From contig NZ_JAUGZK010000009.1 in NCBI RefSeq assembly GCF_036327005.1, positions 62,001 through 126,000 on the forward strand: a stretch of 64,000 nt of DNA, given 5' to 3'. Positions 56,596-64,000 of the stretch are shown piece by piece. Source of the DNA: Alkalimonas mucilaginosa. GTDB lineage: Bacteria; Pseudomonadota; Gammaproteobacteria; Enterobacterales; Alteromonadaceae. Both the position numbers and the translations under genes were made by a program. Below the pieces are notes generated by a model. That model ran no database searches. It saw only the letters and a list, made by a program, of their open reading frames with translations, and was not told the origin of the DNA. Numbering within the stretch: position 1 is the stretch's first letter; each line of letters starts with the position of its first letter.

Positions 56596-57753
56596 ATGAA
56601 TTTTAATTTAACCGAAGACCAACAAGCTTTTGTTGATGTGGCTAAGCAGTTTGCCGAGCAAGAGTTGGCACCGAACGCGGCCCAGTGGGACCGTGATCAT
56701 CATTTTCCAAAAGATGTGATCCAAAAAGCCGGTGAGCTGGGTTTTTGCTCGCTCTATACCCCGGAAGATGAGGGTGGCATGGGGCTGTCGCGGCTGGACT
56801 CGTCCATTATTTTCGAGCAGCTGTCGATGGGCTGTACCGCTACCACGGCCATGCTGACCATTCATAATATGGCGACTTGGATGGTTGCCAGTTGGGGCAG
56901 CGCCGATGCCAAGGCCGAGTGGGTTGAGCATCTGGTCACCGGCCAGAAGCTGGCATCTTACTGTCTGACCGAGCCAGGCTCAGGCTCGGATGCGGCAGCG
57001 CTTCGCACCACGGCGAAAAAAGACGGTGCTGAGTATGTGTTAAACGGCTCGAAAATGTTTATCTCTGGCGCTGGCAGCACGGAAGTGCTGGTGGTGATGG
57101 CGCGTACCGGTGAAGCGGGGCCTAAAGGCATTTCTGCCTTTATTGTACCGGCCGATGCCAAGGGCGTGATTTACGGCAAAGCCGAAGAGAAGTTGGGCTG
57201 GAACGCTCAGCCAACCCGTTTGATTACCTTTGAAGATGTGCGTATTCCAGCGCATTATCTGCTGGGTGAAGAAGGCCAGGGTTTTTCGTTTGCAATGAAA
57301 GGGCTGGATGGTGGCCGCATTAATATTGCCACCTGCTCCATTGGTACCGCTCAGCAAGCCTTGAATACAGCGCGTAATTACATGCTGGAGCGTCAGCAGT
57401 TTGGTAAGCCGCTGGCGGCATTTCAGGCGCTGCAATTCAAGCTGGCTGATATGGCCACCGAGCTGGTGGCTGCAAGGCAACTGGTGAGGATGGCTGCCTT
57501 TAAACTGGATCAGGGCGATAGCGAGGCTACGGCTTATTGCGCTATGGCCAAGCGCTTCGCCACCGATGTTGGCTTCCAGGTCTGCGATCAGGCCCTGCAG
57601 TTGCACGGCGGTTATGGTTACATCAAGGAGTACCCGCTGGAGCGGCACTTCCGTGATGTCCGGGTGCATCAGATTTTGGAAGGCACCAATGAGATTATGC
57701 GACTGATCATTAGTCGCCGTCTGCTGGATGAAGCTGCGGGCGATATCCTCTAA
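56596..57753 (+). CDS. Isobutyryl-/2-methylbutyryl-CoA dehydrogenase
   Basis: A 385-aa acyl-CoA dehydrogenase. The catalytic Glu is the C-terminal one, in ILEGTNEIMRLIISRRLL, which resembles mammalian isobutyryl-CoA dehydrogenase (ACAD8). CLTEPGSGSDAAALRTTA and KMFISGAGSTEVLVVMARTG are FAD-binding signatures. Its place between mmsA and the hydratase points to isobutyryl-CoA and 2-methylbutyryl-CoA as substrates. Confidence 0.92.
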   Translation: MNFNLTEDQQAFVDVAKQFAEQELAPNAAQWDRDHHFPKDVIQKAGELGFCSLYTPEDEGGMGLSRLDSSIIFEQLSMGCTATTAMLTIHNMATWMVASWGSADAKAEWVEHLVTGQKLASYCLTEPGSGSDAAALRTTAKKDGAEYVLNGSKMFISGAGSTEVLVVMARTGEAGPKGISAFIVPADAKGVIYGKAEEKLGWNAQPTRLITFEDVRIPAHYLLGEEGQGFSFAMKGLDGGRINIATCSIGTAQQALNTARNYMLERQQFGKPLAAFQALQFKLADMATELVAARQLVRMAAFKLDQGDSEATAYCAMAKRFATDVGFQVCDQALQLHGGYGYIKEYPLERHFRDVRVHQILEGTNEIMRLIISRRLLDEAAGDIL

Positions 57754-57780
57754 GTACGTTTTACACCCAAGGAGTCTGTG

Positions 57781-58554
57781 ATGGCAGCATTAACGCTGGA
57801 AAAGCGCGGTCACACCGCGCTGATTACCATGTCAAATCCACCAGCCAACACCTGGACCAAAGCCAGCCTGCAGCAGTTAAAACAACTGGTGCTGGAGCTT
57901 GAGCAGGATAAAAGCATTTATGCGCTGGTGATCACCGGAGAAGGCGACAAGTTTTTCTCCGCCGGTGCCGATCTGAAGTTGTTTGCCGATGGTGATAAAG
58001 CCGTTGCCTCCGATATGGCGCGGGTGTTTGGCGATGCCTTTGAAACCCTAAGCCGGTTTCGCGGTGTCAGTATTGCCGCTATTAATGGTTACGCCATGGG
58101 CGGCGGCCTGGAAGTGGCGCTGGCCTGCGATATCCGTATTGCAGAGCTACAGGCGCAAATGGCCCTGCCGGAAGCCAAAGTTGGGCTTTTGCCTTGTGCC
58201 GGTGGTACCCAAAATCTGGCCTGGTTGGTGGGTGAAGGCTGGGCCAAGCGCATGATCCTTTGTGGCGAGCGGCTGAAAGCCGATACTGCTTTGCGCATTG
58301 GGTTGGTGGAAGAGGTGGTCCCGACCGGTCAGGCGCTGGACGCCGCGCTGACGCTGGCAGAAAAGGTAGGCGAACAAAGTCCATCGGCAGTCACCGCCTG
58401 CAAGCATTTGATCCAACAAGGGCGAAGTGGCACCATGCAAGGAGCCTTACCACTGGAGCGGGAATTGTTTGTCGCCTTGTTTGATACCAACGATCAAGTT
58501 GAGGGCGTGCAGGCATTTCTGCAAAAACGTCAACCAAGATGGGTAAATGGATAA
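57781..58554 (+). CDS. Enoyl-CoA hydratase of valine/isoleucine breakdown
   Basis: A 257-aa crotonase with both catalytic Glu residues: GGGLEVALACDI and LPEAKVGLLPCAGGTQNL. It should hydrate methacrylyl-CoA and tiglyl-CoA made by the preceding dehydrogenase. ATG 57781 has AAGGAG six bases before it and is preferred to GTG 57778. Its stop codon overlaps the next ATG by one base. Confidence 0.92.
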   Translation: MAALTLEKRGHTALITMSNPPANTWTKASLQQLKQLVLELEQDKSIYALVITGEGDKFFSAGADLKLFADGDKAVASDMARVFGDAFETLSRFRGVSIAAINGYAMGGGLEVALACDIRIAELQAQMALPEAKVGLLPCAGGTQNLAWLVGEGWAKRMILCGERLKADTALRIGLVEEVVPTGQALDAALTLAEKVGEQSPSAVTACKHLIQQGRSGTMQGALPLERELFVALFDTNDQVEGVQAFLQKRQPRWVNG

Positions 58555-59687
58555 TGAGCAATGAGCATCCAGTCGTGCAGTATCAGGAGCTGACCACAGA
58601 GCATGGCAAACGGATAGGCCTGGCAACGCTGAATTCAGAGAAGTCGTTGAATGCCCTGAGCCTGCCAATGATTGAATCTTTACTGCCACAGATGCAGCAA
58701 TGGAAAGACGATGCTGGTATCGCCATGGTGGTGCTGCAAGGTAGCGGCGACAAAGCGTTTTGCGCCGGCGGTGATATTCGTGATCTTTACCAGGCGATGA
58801 AAGACCACCCGGACAGCTATGCCCCCTACGTCGAAGAGTTTTTCACCAAAGAGTACAGCCTCGATTATCTGATCCACACTTTTGAAAAACCGGTGCTGGT
58901 GTGGGGCAATGGCATTGTGATGGGCGGTGGTCTTGGCTTGATGGCGGGCGCTTCGCATCGGGTGGTCACGGCCAGTAGCCGTATTGCGATGCCCGAGCTG
59001 GCCATTGGCCTCTATCCAGATGTGGGTGCCAGCTGGTTTTTAAACCGGATGCCAACCGGCTGCGGCTTGTTCCTGGGTTTAACCGGCGCTTCCATCAATG
59101 CGGCCGATGCACGCTTGGTGGGCTTGGCCGATCACTTTATTTTGCATGATAAAAAAGCGGCTGTGCTGGATAAACTGCTAACGGTGAAATGGGGCGATAC
59201 CGTAGCGCTCAATCACCAGAAATTGGCCGATGCGCTGCGGGATTTTGAAGAGCACAGCCGCACGCAGCTACCACTTAGTCAGATCCGACCGCATCAGGCT
59301 GAGATTGCCAAATTGGCTGAGCTGGATAACCTGCCTGCCGTGATTGCTGCCATTGATGCGATGCCTGGCGATGACAGCTGGCTGCAAAAAGCCAAAGAGG
59401 CACTCAGCTATGGCAGCCCTATCACCGCCCACATTGTATTCCGGCAATTGCAGCTTGGGCAGAGCATGATTTTGGCCGATAGCTTCCGGCTGGAACTTGG
59501 CATCAGTGTGCAGTGTGGTCGTATGGGTGAATTTGCCGAAGGGGTTCGTGCGCTGCTGATTGACAAAGATCGTCAGCCGAACTGGCAATACCCCAATGTT
59601 GAGTCGGTTCCGAAAGAACTGATCGATACCTTTTTCACATCGCCGTGGACTGCCAGCCAGCATCCGCTGCGGATGTTAGGCTTGTAA
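58554..59687 (+). CDS. 3-hydroxyisobutyryl-CoA hydrolase
   Basis: A 377-aa member of the crotonase family, of the longer hydrolase type that removes CoA from 3-hydroxyisobutyryl-CoA in valine breakdown. Signatures: DKAFCAGGDIRDLY, NGIVMGGGLGLMAGASHRVVT and AMPELAIGLYPDVGASWFLNRMP. The C-terminal about 120 residues form the extra helical part seen in HIBCH. ATG 58554 shares a base with the preceding stop; the earlier in-frame ATG (58539) lies inside the hydratase gene. Confidence 0.93.
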   Translation: MSNEHPVVQYQELTTEHGKRIGLATLNSEKSLNALSLPMIESLLPQMQQWKDDAGIAMVVLQGSGDKAFCAGGDIRDLYQAMKDHPDSYAPYVEEFFTKEYSLDYLIHTFEKPVLVWGNGIVMGGGLGLMAGASHRVVTASSRIAMPELAIGLYPDVGASWFLNRMPTGCGLFLGLTGASINAADARLVGLADHFILHDKKAAVLDKLLTVKWGDTVALNHQKLADALRDFEEHSRTQLPLSQIRPHQAEIAKLAELDNLPAVIAAIDAMPGDDSWLQKAKEALSYGSPITAHIVFRQLQLGQSMILADSFRLELGISVQCGRMGEFAEGVRALLIDKDRQPNWQYPNVESVPKELIDTFFTSPWTASQHPLRMLGL

Positions 59688-59697
59688 GGAGTTTACC

Positions 59698-60588
59698 ATG
59701 GCAACGATTGCATTTATTGGTCTTGGCAATATGGGTGGCCCTATGGCCATCAACCTGGTCAAAGCCGGCCATCAGGTCAAAGCTTTTGATTTGTCAGTCG
59801 AGGCACTGGCAACTGTGAAAGCAGAAGGGGCCGAAGTTGCAGCCTCTGCGGCCGATGCCGCCACCGGTGCTGACTTTGTGGTTTCCATGTTACCGGCCGG
59901 CAAGCATGTACTTGGCTTGTATCTGGGCGAGCAGGGCATCGCCGCACAGATCAAACAAGATGCACTGGTGATTGACTGCTCCACCATTGATGCTGACAGT
60001 GCCCGCAAATTGGGGGCCGGATTGGCTGAGCAGGGCATTGCCTTTATTGATGCTCCGGTTTCCGGTGGCGTGGGTGGCGCCAAAGCCGGTACTTTGACCT
60101 TTATTGTTGGTGGTAGCGAGGCCGATTACCAAAAAGCGCTACCGGTGCTGCAGGGCATGGGGAAAAATATTTTCCACGCCGGTGCCATTGGTGCCGGTCA
60201 GGTGGCGAAAATCTGCAACAATATGCTGCTGAGTATTTTGATGGTGGGTACCTCCGAGTCGCTGCAAATGGGCATCGACAATGGGCTTGATCCAAAGGTG
60301 CTGTCGGAGATTATGCTCAAAAGCTCCGGTCGTAACTGGACGCTGGAACTCTACAACCCCTGCCCGGATGTGATGGAGAATGTACCTTCCTCCAACAACT
60401 ACCAAGGCGGTTTTATGGTGGATTTGATGGCCAAAGATCTTGGGCTGGCGCTGGAAGCAGCGACTCAAAGCCAAAGCAGCACGCCGATGGGCGCTTTGGC
60501 ACGCAACCTGTACGTTGCTCATCAGCGCGCCGGCCATGGCAAACTTGATTTTTCCAGTATCTTTAAACTGTTTGAGAAAAAAGCATGA
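59698..60588 (+). CDS. mmsB: 3-hydroxyisobutyrate dehydrogenase
   Basis: A 296-aa NAD-dependent enzyme that oxidises 3-hydroxyisobutyrate to methylmalonate semialdehyde. The Rossmann motif FIGLGNMGGPMAINLVKAGH, signature FIDAPVSGGVGGAKAGTLTFIVGG and catalytic Lys in GAGQVAKICNNMLL are present. TAAGGAG precedes the start. It supplies the substrate of mmsA. It overlaps the next gene by four bases. Confidence 0.95.
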   Translation: MATIAFIGLGNMGGPMAINLVKAGHQVKAFDLSVEALATVKAEGAEVAASAADAATGADFVVSMLPAGKHVLGLYLGEQGIAAQIKQDALVIDCSTIDADSARKLGAGLAEQGIAFIDAPVSGGVGGAKAGTLTFIVGGSEADYQKALPVLQGMGKNIFHAGAIGAGQVAKICNNMLLSILMVGTSESLQMGIDNGLDPKVLSEIMLKSSGRNWTLELYNPCPDVMENVPSSNNYQGGFMVDLMAKDLGLALEAATQSQSSTPMGALARNLYVAHQRAGHGKLDFSSIFKLFEKKA

Positions 60589-61343
60589 ATCTGAACAACA
60601 AAATCATCGCCATTACCGGCGGTGCCCAGGGGCTTGGGCTTGAAATGGCGCGGATGTGCGCTGCCGAAGGAGCCCGGCTGGCCCTGATTGATATGAATAC
60701 CGAGCAGTTGGCAGCCGCCAAAGCGGAATTGTCGGCTAGCGCTGAAGTCAGAACCTATCCGACCAATGTCGCCAACGAAGCAGAAGTTGAAGCGACCTTT
60801 GCGGCCATTAACAGTGACTTTGATGGCCTGGATGGTTTGATTAACAATGCCGGCATTTTACGGGATGGCTTGTTGCTGAAATACAAAGACGGTGAGCTGG
60901 TTAGCAAGATGCCTCTGCAACAGTTTCAGTCGGTGATCGATGTCAACTTGACCGGCGTCTTCCTCTGTGGCCGTGAAGCGGCTGCTATTATGGTGCAGCG
61001 TGGTACTAAAGGCGTGATCATCAATATGTCGAGCGTGGCCCGTGGCGGCAATATGGGACAAACCAACTACGCGGCCTCCAAGGCTGGCGTGGTTGCTATG
61101 ACGGTTACCTGGGCGCGAGAGCTGGGCCGTTACGGCATTCGGGTTGGCGCCATCGCACCTGGTGTCATTCGCACCGCCATGACCGATGCGATGAAGCCTG
61201 AAGCACGCGATCGCTTGGAAAAAATGAAACCGGTCGGTCGCCTTGGCGAAGCCAGCGAAATTGCCCATACCGCCAAGTACATTTTTGAAAATGATTTCTT
61301 CACCGGTCGGGTGATCGAGATTGATGGCGGCATCAGCATGTAA
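60585..61343 (+). CDS. Short-chain dehydrogenase, probable 3-hydroxy-2-methylbutyryl-CoA dehydrogenase
   Basis: A 252-aa SDR. The cofactor loop is TGGAQGLGLEMA, the catalytic Ser in NMSSVARGG and Tyr-Lys in NYAASKAG. The start overlaps the mmsB stop. As last gene of the operon, beside thiolase and enoyl-CoA hydratase, it fits the isoleucine step that oxidises 3-hydroxy-2-methylbutyryl-CoA, as proposed for the last gene of the similar Shewanella operon. Family members also include 3-oxoacyl-ACP reductases, so the substrate is inferred. Confidence 0.88.
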   Translation: MNLNNKIIAITGGAQGLGLEMARMCAAEGARLALIDMNTEQLAAAKAELSASAEVRTYPTNVANEAEVEATFAAINSDFDGLDGLINNAGILRDGLLLKYKDGELVSKMPLQQFQSVIDVNLTGVFLCGREAAAIMVQRGTKGVIINMSSVARGGNMGQTNYAASKAGVVAMTVTWARELGRYGIRVGAIAPGVIRTAMTDAMKPEARDRLEKMKPVGRLGEASEIAHTAKYIFENDFFTGRVIEIDGGISM

Positions 61344-61351
61344 TCCATCAC

Positions 61352-61376
61352 AAAGCGAGCTTCGGCTCGCTTTTTT
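61352..61376 (+). terminator. Terminator of the valine/isoleucine operon
   Basis: AAAGCGAGC, loop TTCG, GCTCGCTTT followed by more T residues: a perfect 9-pair stem with a UUCG tetraloop eight bases after the SDR stop. Confidence 0.93.
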
Positions 61377-61391
61377 ATGCGAGAAACTCCG

Positions 61392-61832
61392 ATGAAACAT
61401 TTCCTATCTAGTCTTAGCTTGCTGGTATTAGTGCTGCTTGCTCCTGCAGCATCAGCAAACAGCGACCAAGCGGACATTACCGCTTTATTGCATCAGTTTT
61501 TGGCGGGAGCCAGCCGCAACGATGAGGCCATACACCAGCGTTTTTGGGCAGACGATCTGGTGTATACCAGCTCGGCTGGTGCTCGTTTTGGTAAAGCGAC
61601 CTTGATGCAAGGTGTACGCCGCGGGGGACCTGTTGCGGAAGCCGATATTCGCATGCACTATTCGGCAGAGGATATCCAGATCCGCATTTATGGTGAGGTT
61701 GCTGTGCTGAACTTTACTTTGCTCGGTAACAGCGATGCAGAGTCGTTGCGTTTTTACAACAGCGGTACCCTGGTACGCAACGGCACCGGGTGGCAGGTGG
61801 TATCCTGGCAGGCAACAAGGGCAGCTGATTAA
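61392..61832 (+). CDS. Exported NTF2-like protein (DUF4440/SnoaL family)
   Basis: A 146-aa protein. An N-terminal signal peptide (about residues 1-22, ending PAASAN) indicates export. The remaining part has the NTF2-like cone fold pattern: ITALLHQFLAGASRNDEAIHQRFWADDLVYTSSAGARFGKATLM, then LNFTLLGNS and GWQVVSWQATRA at the end. Function is unknown. ATG 61392 is preferred to an ATG at 61377 that lies in the upstream terminator. It ends convergent with the next gene, sharing TTAA. Confidence 0.85.
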   Translation: MKHFLSSLSLLVLVLLAPAASANSDQADITALLHQFLAGASRNDEAIHQRFWADDLVYTSSAGARFGKATLMQGVRRGGPVAEADIRMHYSAEDIQIRIYGEVAVLNFTLLGNSDAESLRFYNSGTLVRNGTGWQVVSWQATRAAD

Positions 61833-63478
61833 CCAGCCAACGGCTGTGCGCGTGTTTTGGTTGCTAACTCAGGGTGTTTGCTGATGAGTGTGCGGTAGTA
61901 TTTTTTGTAACGCTGCTGGTTAGTAATGCTTAGCTCGCCTTGTTCAATTAAGGCTATGGCTTGTCTGGCGGGCTTCATGGTTTCTGCTGTCAAACCTGTC
62001 CCTTTACTCATGGCCTGCAGCATATTTAGCGCAATTACCGGATTGCTGGGCATAAACTGAAAAGCCTCGTGGAATAGTTCACTGGCCCGGCCATAGTGTC
62101 CATGTTGATATGCTGCTGAGGCTTCCAGGTTGATGGTTTTTATTTTATCTTTCAGTTCCTGGTGCCGGTTTTGTTCCATCTTCAGCATGAGCTGCTGGGT
62201 TTCGGTTAGGAAGTCATCTTTGGCCAGGTGGCGGCGCATTTCTTCAATGTAATACTCGCTTTCATACAAATCACCAATTTCGAAATAGGCTTTGGCGGCA
62301 TCCATGCAGCTGTCTATGGTGAGCTTTTTACTTTTCAAACCAGTAATGCCATGGATGAGTTCCTTTGCTTCGGCCAATTGTCCTTTGGCTGCCAGGATTC
62401 GGCCTCGAACCAACTGGACCTCCTGTTGCACCAGAGCCTCATTAAATCGCTTGCTCAGTCCTGTGACTAATTGGCTGGCATGTTGCAATTGAACGGCTCG
62501 CTCCATGACCGATTTTGTTTGTGCCAGATCGATTAAAGCCCTGGCATGATTGAGGTAATTATCCGCGGTGTCATGAATTGAGTGGCGTGCAGCAGCCACC
62601 AATTTGCTATGGATACGCGCTGCAGCCTCTTTATCTCCGATGATACTGGTTAAATTACTCAAGGTTTGCTGGCGGGTAATGTTCTTTGGCGACAATAAAG
62701 CGGCCTCTGTCAAGGTATCGCATGCCCGCTGAAAGCGGTTTTGTTTGACCAGCAGGCGTGACAGCCAGTCCAGAGCTTCTACCTTGGTTTCATCAAACTG
62801 GGTTAAATCAACCAACTCCAGTTCACTGTCCTCCCAACGTTCCTGCCGGAAGCCTGCAATGGCGTAACCCAGCCTGGCCCAAGGGTAGTTCTTATTTTCT
62901 TTGAGCGTCCGGTAGTAGTTTTCAGCCTTTTTATAGGCTTTCGTTTGCAGCAGCAACTCACCTTTTAAACGGTAGGTTGTCTGGTTGAGCTCAGGTTTCG
63001 CCTGCAATGCTTTGTCGCATTCGGCAATCGCAAGCGCGTAATCCTGCTCAGCAATGGCCAGATAAATTTTACGCAGTGCAATCTTGGTTTTAACCATGCG
63101 CACAATACGTTCTTCCAGCACCGGGTAGCTAAATGGCTTTAACAGGTAATCGTCTGGTTGCAGTTCAATCATACCATGGACAATTTTGCGCTGGCTCTCG
63201 GCACTGATGATCATAAAACAGCACAACGGACTAATGAGCTCTTGCTGTTTTAATGCCTCAAAGAGTTGATAGCCATCTTTGCAGTCGCCCAGGTTAAAAT
63301 CGCAGAGGATAAAATCGAATGGGATCTCATAGCACTTCTTTAATGCTTCGGTAGAGTTTCGTGCCAGATGAATGGCTTCAAAGCCCATGGTTTGAAGCAT
63401 GCTCTTAATTGTAGCTCGAACTGGAGCACAGTCTTCAACTATCAGGACTTGTTTGCAACGGAAAAAGGATGGATCCAT
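61829..63478 (-). CDS. Response regulator with receiver domain and TPR repeats
   Basis: A 549-aa protein with an N-terminal receiver: D16 and E15 in the acidic pocket, phosphoacceptor D60 (FILCDFNLGD), Ser in MIISAESQRK and Lys in YLLKPFSYP. Beyond about residue 135 the rest is helical TPR (DYALAIAECDKALQAKPELNQTTYRLKGELLL, AENYYRTLKENKNYPWARLGYAIA). There is no DNA-binding or enzymatic domain, so output is probably by protein contact. No histidine kinase is adjacent. ATG 63478 is used; TTG 63481 is in frame one codon earlier. Confidence 0.9.
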   Translation of the reverse strand: MDPSFFRCKQVLIVEDCAPVRATIKSMLQTMGFEAIHLARNSTEALKKCYEIPFDFILCDFNLGDCKDGYQLFEALKQQELISPLCCFMIISAESQRKIVHGMIELQPDDYLLKPFSYPVLEERIVRMVKTKIALRKIYLAIAEQDYALAIAECDKALQAKPELNQTTYRLKGELLLQTKAYKKAENYYRTLKENKNYPWARLGYAIAGFRQERWEDSELELVDLTQFDETKVEALDWLSRLLVKQNRFQRACDTLTEAALLSPKNITRQQTLSNLTSIIGDKEAAARIHSKLVAAARHSIHDTADNYLNHARALIDLAQTKSVMERAVQLQHASQLVTGLSKRFNEALVQQEVQLVRGRILAAKGQLAEAKELIHGITGLKSKKLTIDSCMDAAKAYFEIGDLYESEYYIEEMRRHLAKDDFLTETQQLMLKMEQNRHQELKDKIKTINLEASAAYQHGHYGRASELFHEAFQFMPSNPVIALNMLQAMSKGTGLTAETMKPARQAIALIEQGELSITNQQRYKKYYRTLISKHPELATKTRAQPLAG

Positions 63479-63635
63479 CAACAGCTCGACTTACAGTACA
63501 TTGTCAACTTTTTCATCATAGTGCGCGCTTACATCGGTAAAGTAAAGGATGTCCCAATATGCTTGACAGCGCGGGAAAGGGATCGAAATTTAGACTAAGC
63601 TCGTATACAGCTTGGACATAACGCAGGAGGCTGCT

Positions 63636-63950
63636 ATGAACTATCACAGAATTGAGCATTTAAATCGTCAGGATGTCCATATTGATGAACTCGTCATCCA
63701 TTCTTTTGAGATGGGGCTTTATTTAGCTGAAGTTGATTTTGACAACCGTAAAGCTTTTATCATCGATGATGAAACCGGACGGCCTAAAAAGTTTCACAGC
63801 ATCGACCAGGTTAAAGCTGCTTTTGGTGAAGCGACTATTCGTAATGCCTACCTCAGTCATCAATCCGCTTATGATGAAATGGTAGGTACCCCCGATAAAG
63901 TTGATAATACTTTAAAGGTGCCTTTGTTTGGCTCTGCAGAGCCGGGCTAA
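63636..63950 (+). CDS. DUF6482-type small protein
   Basis: A 104-aa protein, divergent from the receiver-TPR gene. Pattern MNYHRIEHLNRQDVHIDELVIHSFEMGLYLAEV, then FIIDDETGRPKKFHSIDQVKAAF and HQSAYDEMVG, resembles the DUF6482 proteins common in Pseudomonas and Alteromonadales; function unknown. ATG 63636 has AGGAGG before it and is preferred to an in-frame start at 63612. The palindrome GGCTCTGCAGAGCC near the stop, followed by a T-run at 63953-63958, may act as a weak terminator. Confidence 0.78.
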   Translation: MNYHRIEHLNRQDVHIDELVIHSFEMGLYLAEVDFDNRKAFIIDDETGRPKKFHSIDQVKAAFGEATIRNAYLSHQSAYDEMVGTPDKVDNTLKVPLFGSAEPG

Positions 63951-64000
63951 GTTTTTTTGCTGCCATTTTTGCCAGTTTATCAGTCTGTCTGCCGGATTTT

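Overview
The window is a stretch of gammaproteobacterial chromosome. Gene order (polar-flagellum fli/flh genes, then cheYZAB, motor genes, parA-type gene, two cheW-type genes, DUF2802, then ccm) and the LiuR-controlled branched-chain amino acid genes point to an Alteromonadales/Chromatiales-type marine or freshwater bacterium, such as a relative of Rheinheimera, Alishewanella or Shewanella. The genus is an inference from gene content, not a match.

Layout. (1) 1-2809: the early end of a Mu-like transposable prophage that continues off the left edge: transposase A and Ner leftward, a divergent lambda-type repressor rightward, and operator-like repeats between them. (2) 2810-3479: no gene; several copies of a GATCCGACTTT repeat and a GC-rich block of hairpins, probably including the phage end. 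(3) 3480-3852: a DUF418 membrane-protein gene reduced to its two ends by an internal deletion. (4) 3906-31333: one of the longest unbroken blocks of flagellar and chemotaxis genes, fliEFGHIJKLMNOPQR-flhB, then flhA-flhF-flhG-fliA-cheY-cheZ-cheA-cheB-motC-motD-parC-parP-cheW-DUF2802. All run rightward, many overlap by 1-8 bases. Sigma-54 type promoters are visible before fliE and flhA, and a sigma-28 type candidate before cheY. (5) 31330-33470, leftward: a second, shorter FlhB-type protein and a second FliK-type protein. (6) 33565-40523: the complete cytochrome c maturation operon ccmABCDEFGHI, followed by mlaA. (7) 41350-44788: single genes (ldhA, a glutathione peroxidase, a beta-hydroxyacid dehydrogenase) and a RES/Xre toxin-antitoxin pair. 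(8) 44952-53521, leftward: leucine/isovalerate operon liuR-liuA-liuB-liuC-liuD-liuE-scoA-scoB, interrupted by a palindromic element. (9) 53793-61343, rightward: valine/isoleucine operon (thiolase, mmsA, acyl-CoA dehydrogenase, enoyl-CoA hydratase, 3-hydroxyisobutyryl-CoA hydrolase, mmsB, SDR dehydrogenase). (10) 61392-63950: a small secreted DUF4440 protein, a receiver-TPR protein and a DUF6482 protein.

How it works together. Region 4 encodes the export apparatus, basal body, C-ring, stator pair and the whole cytoplasmic chemotaxis pathway of a polar flagellum; FlhF/FlhG place the flagellum, and ParC/ParP with a CheA carrying a triplicated linker motif are expected to place the chemosensory array at the pole. 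Regions 8 and 9 are divergent from a 271-base intergenic region holding two ACGT-centred dyads that fit a MerR-family LiuR regulator; together they can take leucine, isoleucine and valine intermediates to acetyl-CoA, acetoacetate and propionyl-CoA. No tRNA, rRNA or CRISPR array was seen. Most of the window is conserved core genome; the unusual material is concentrated in the first 4 kb, in a few intergenic elements, and in the duplicated FliK/FlhB pair.
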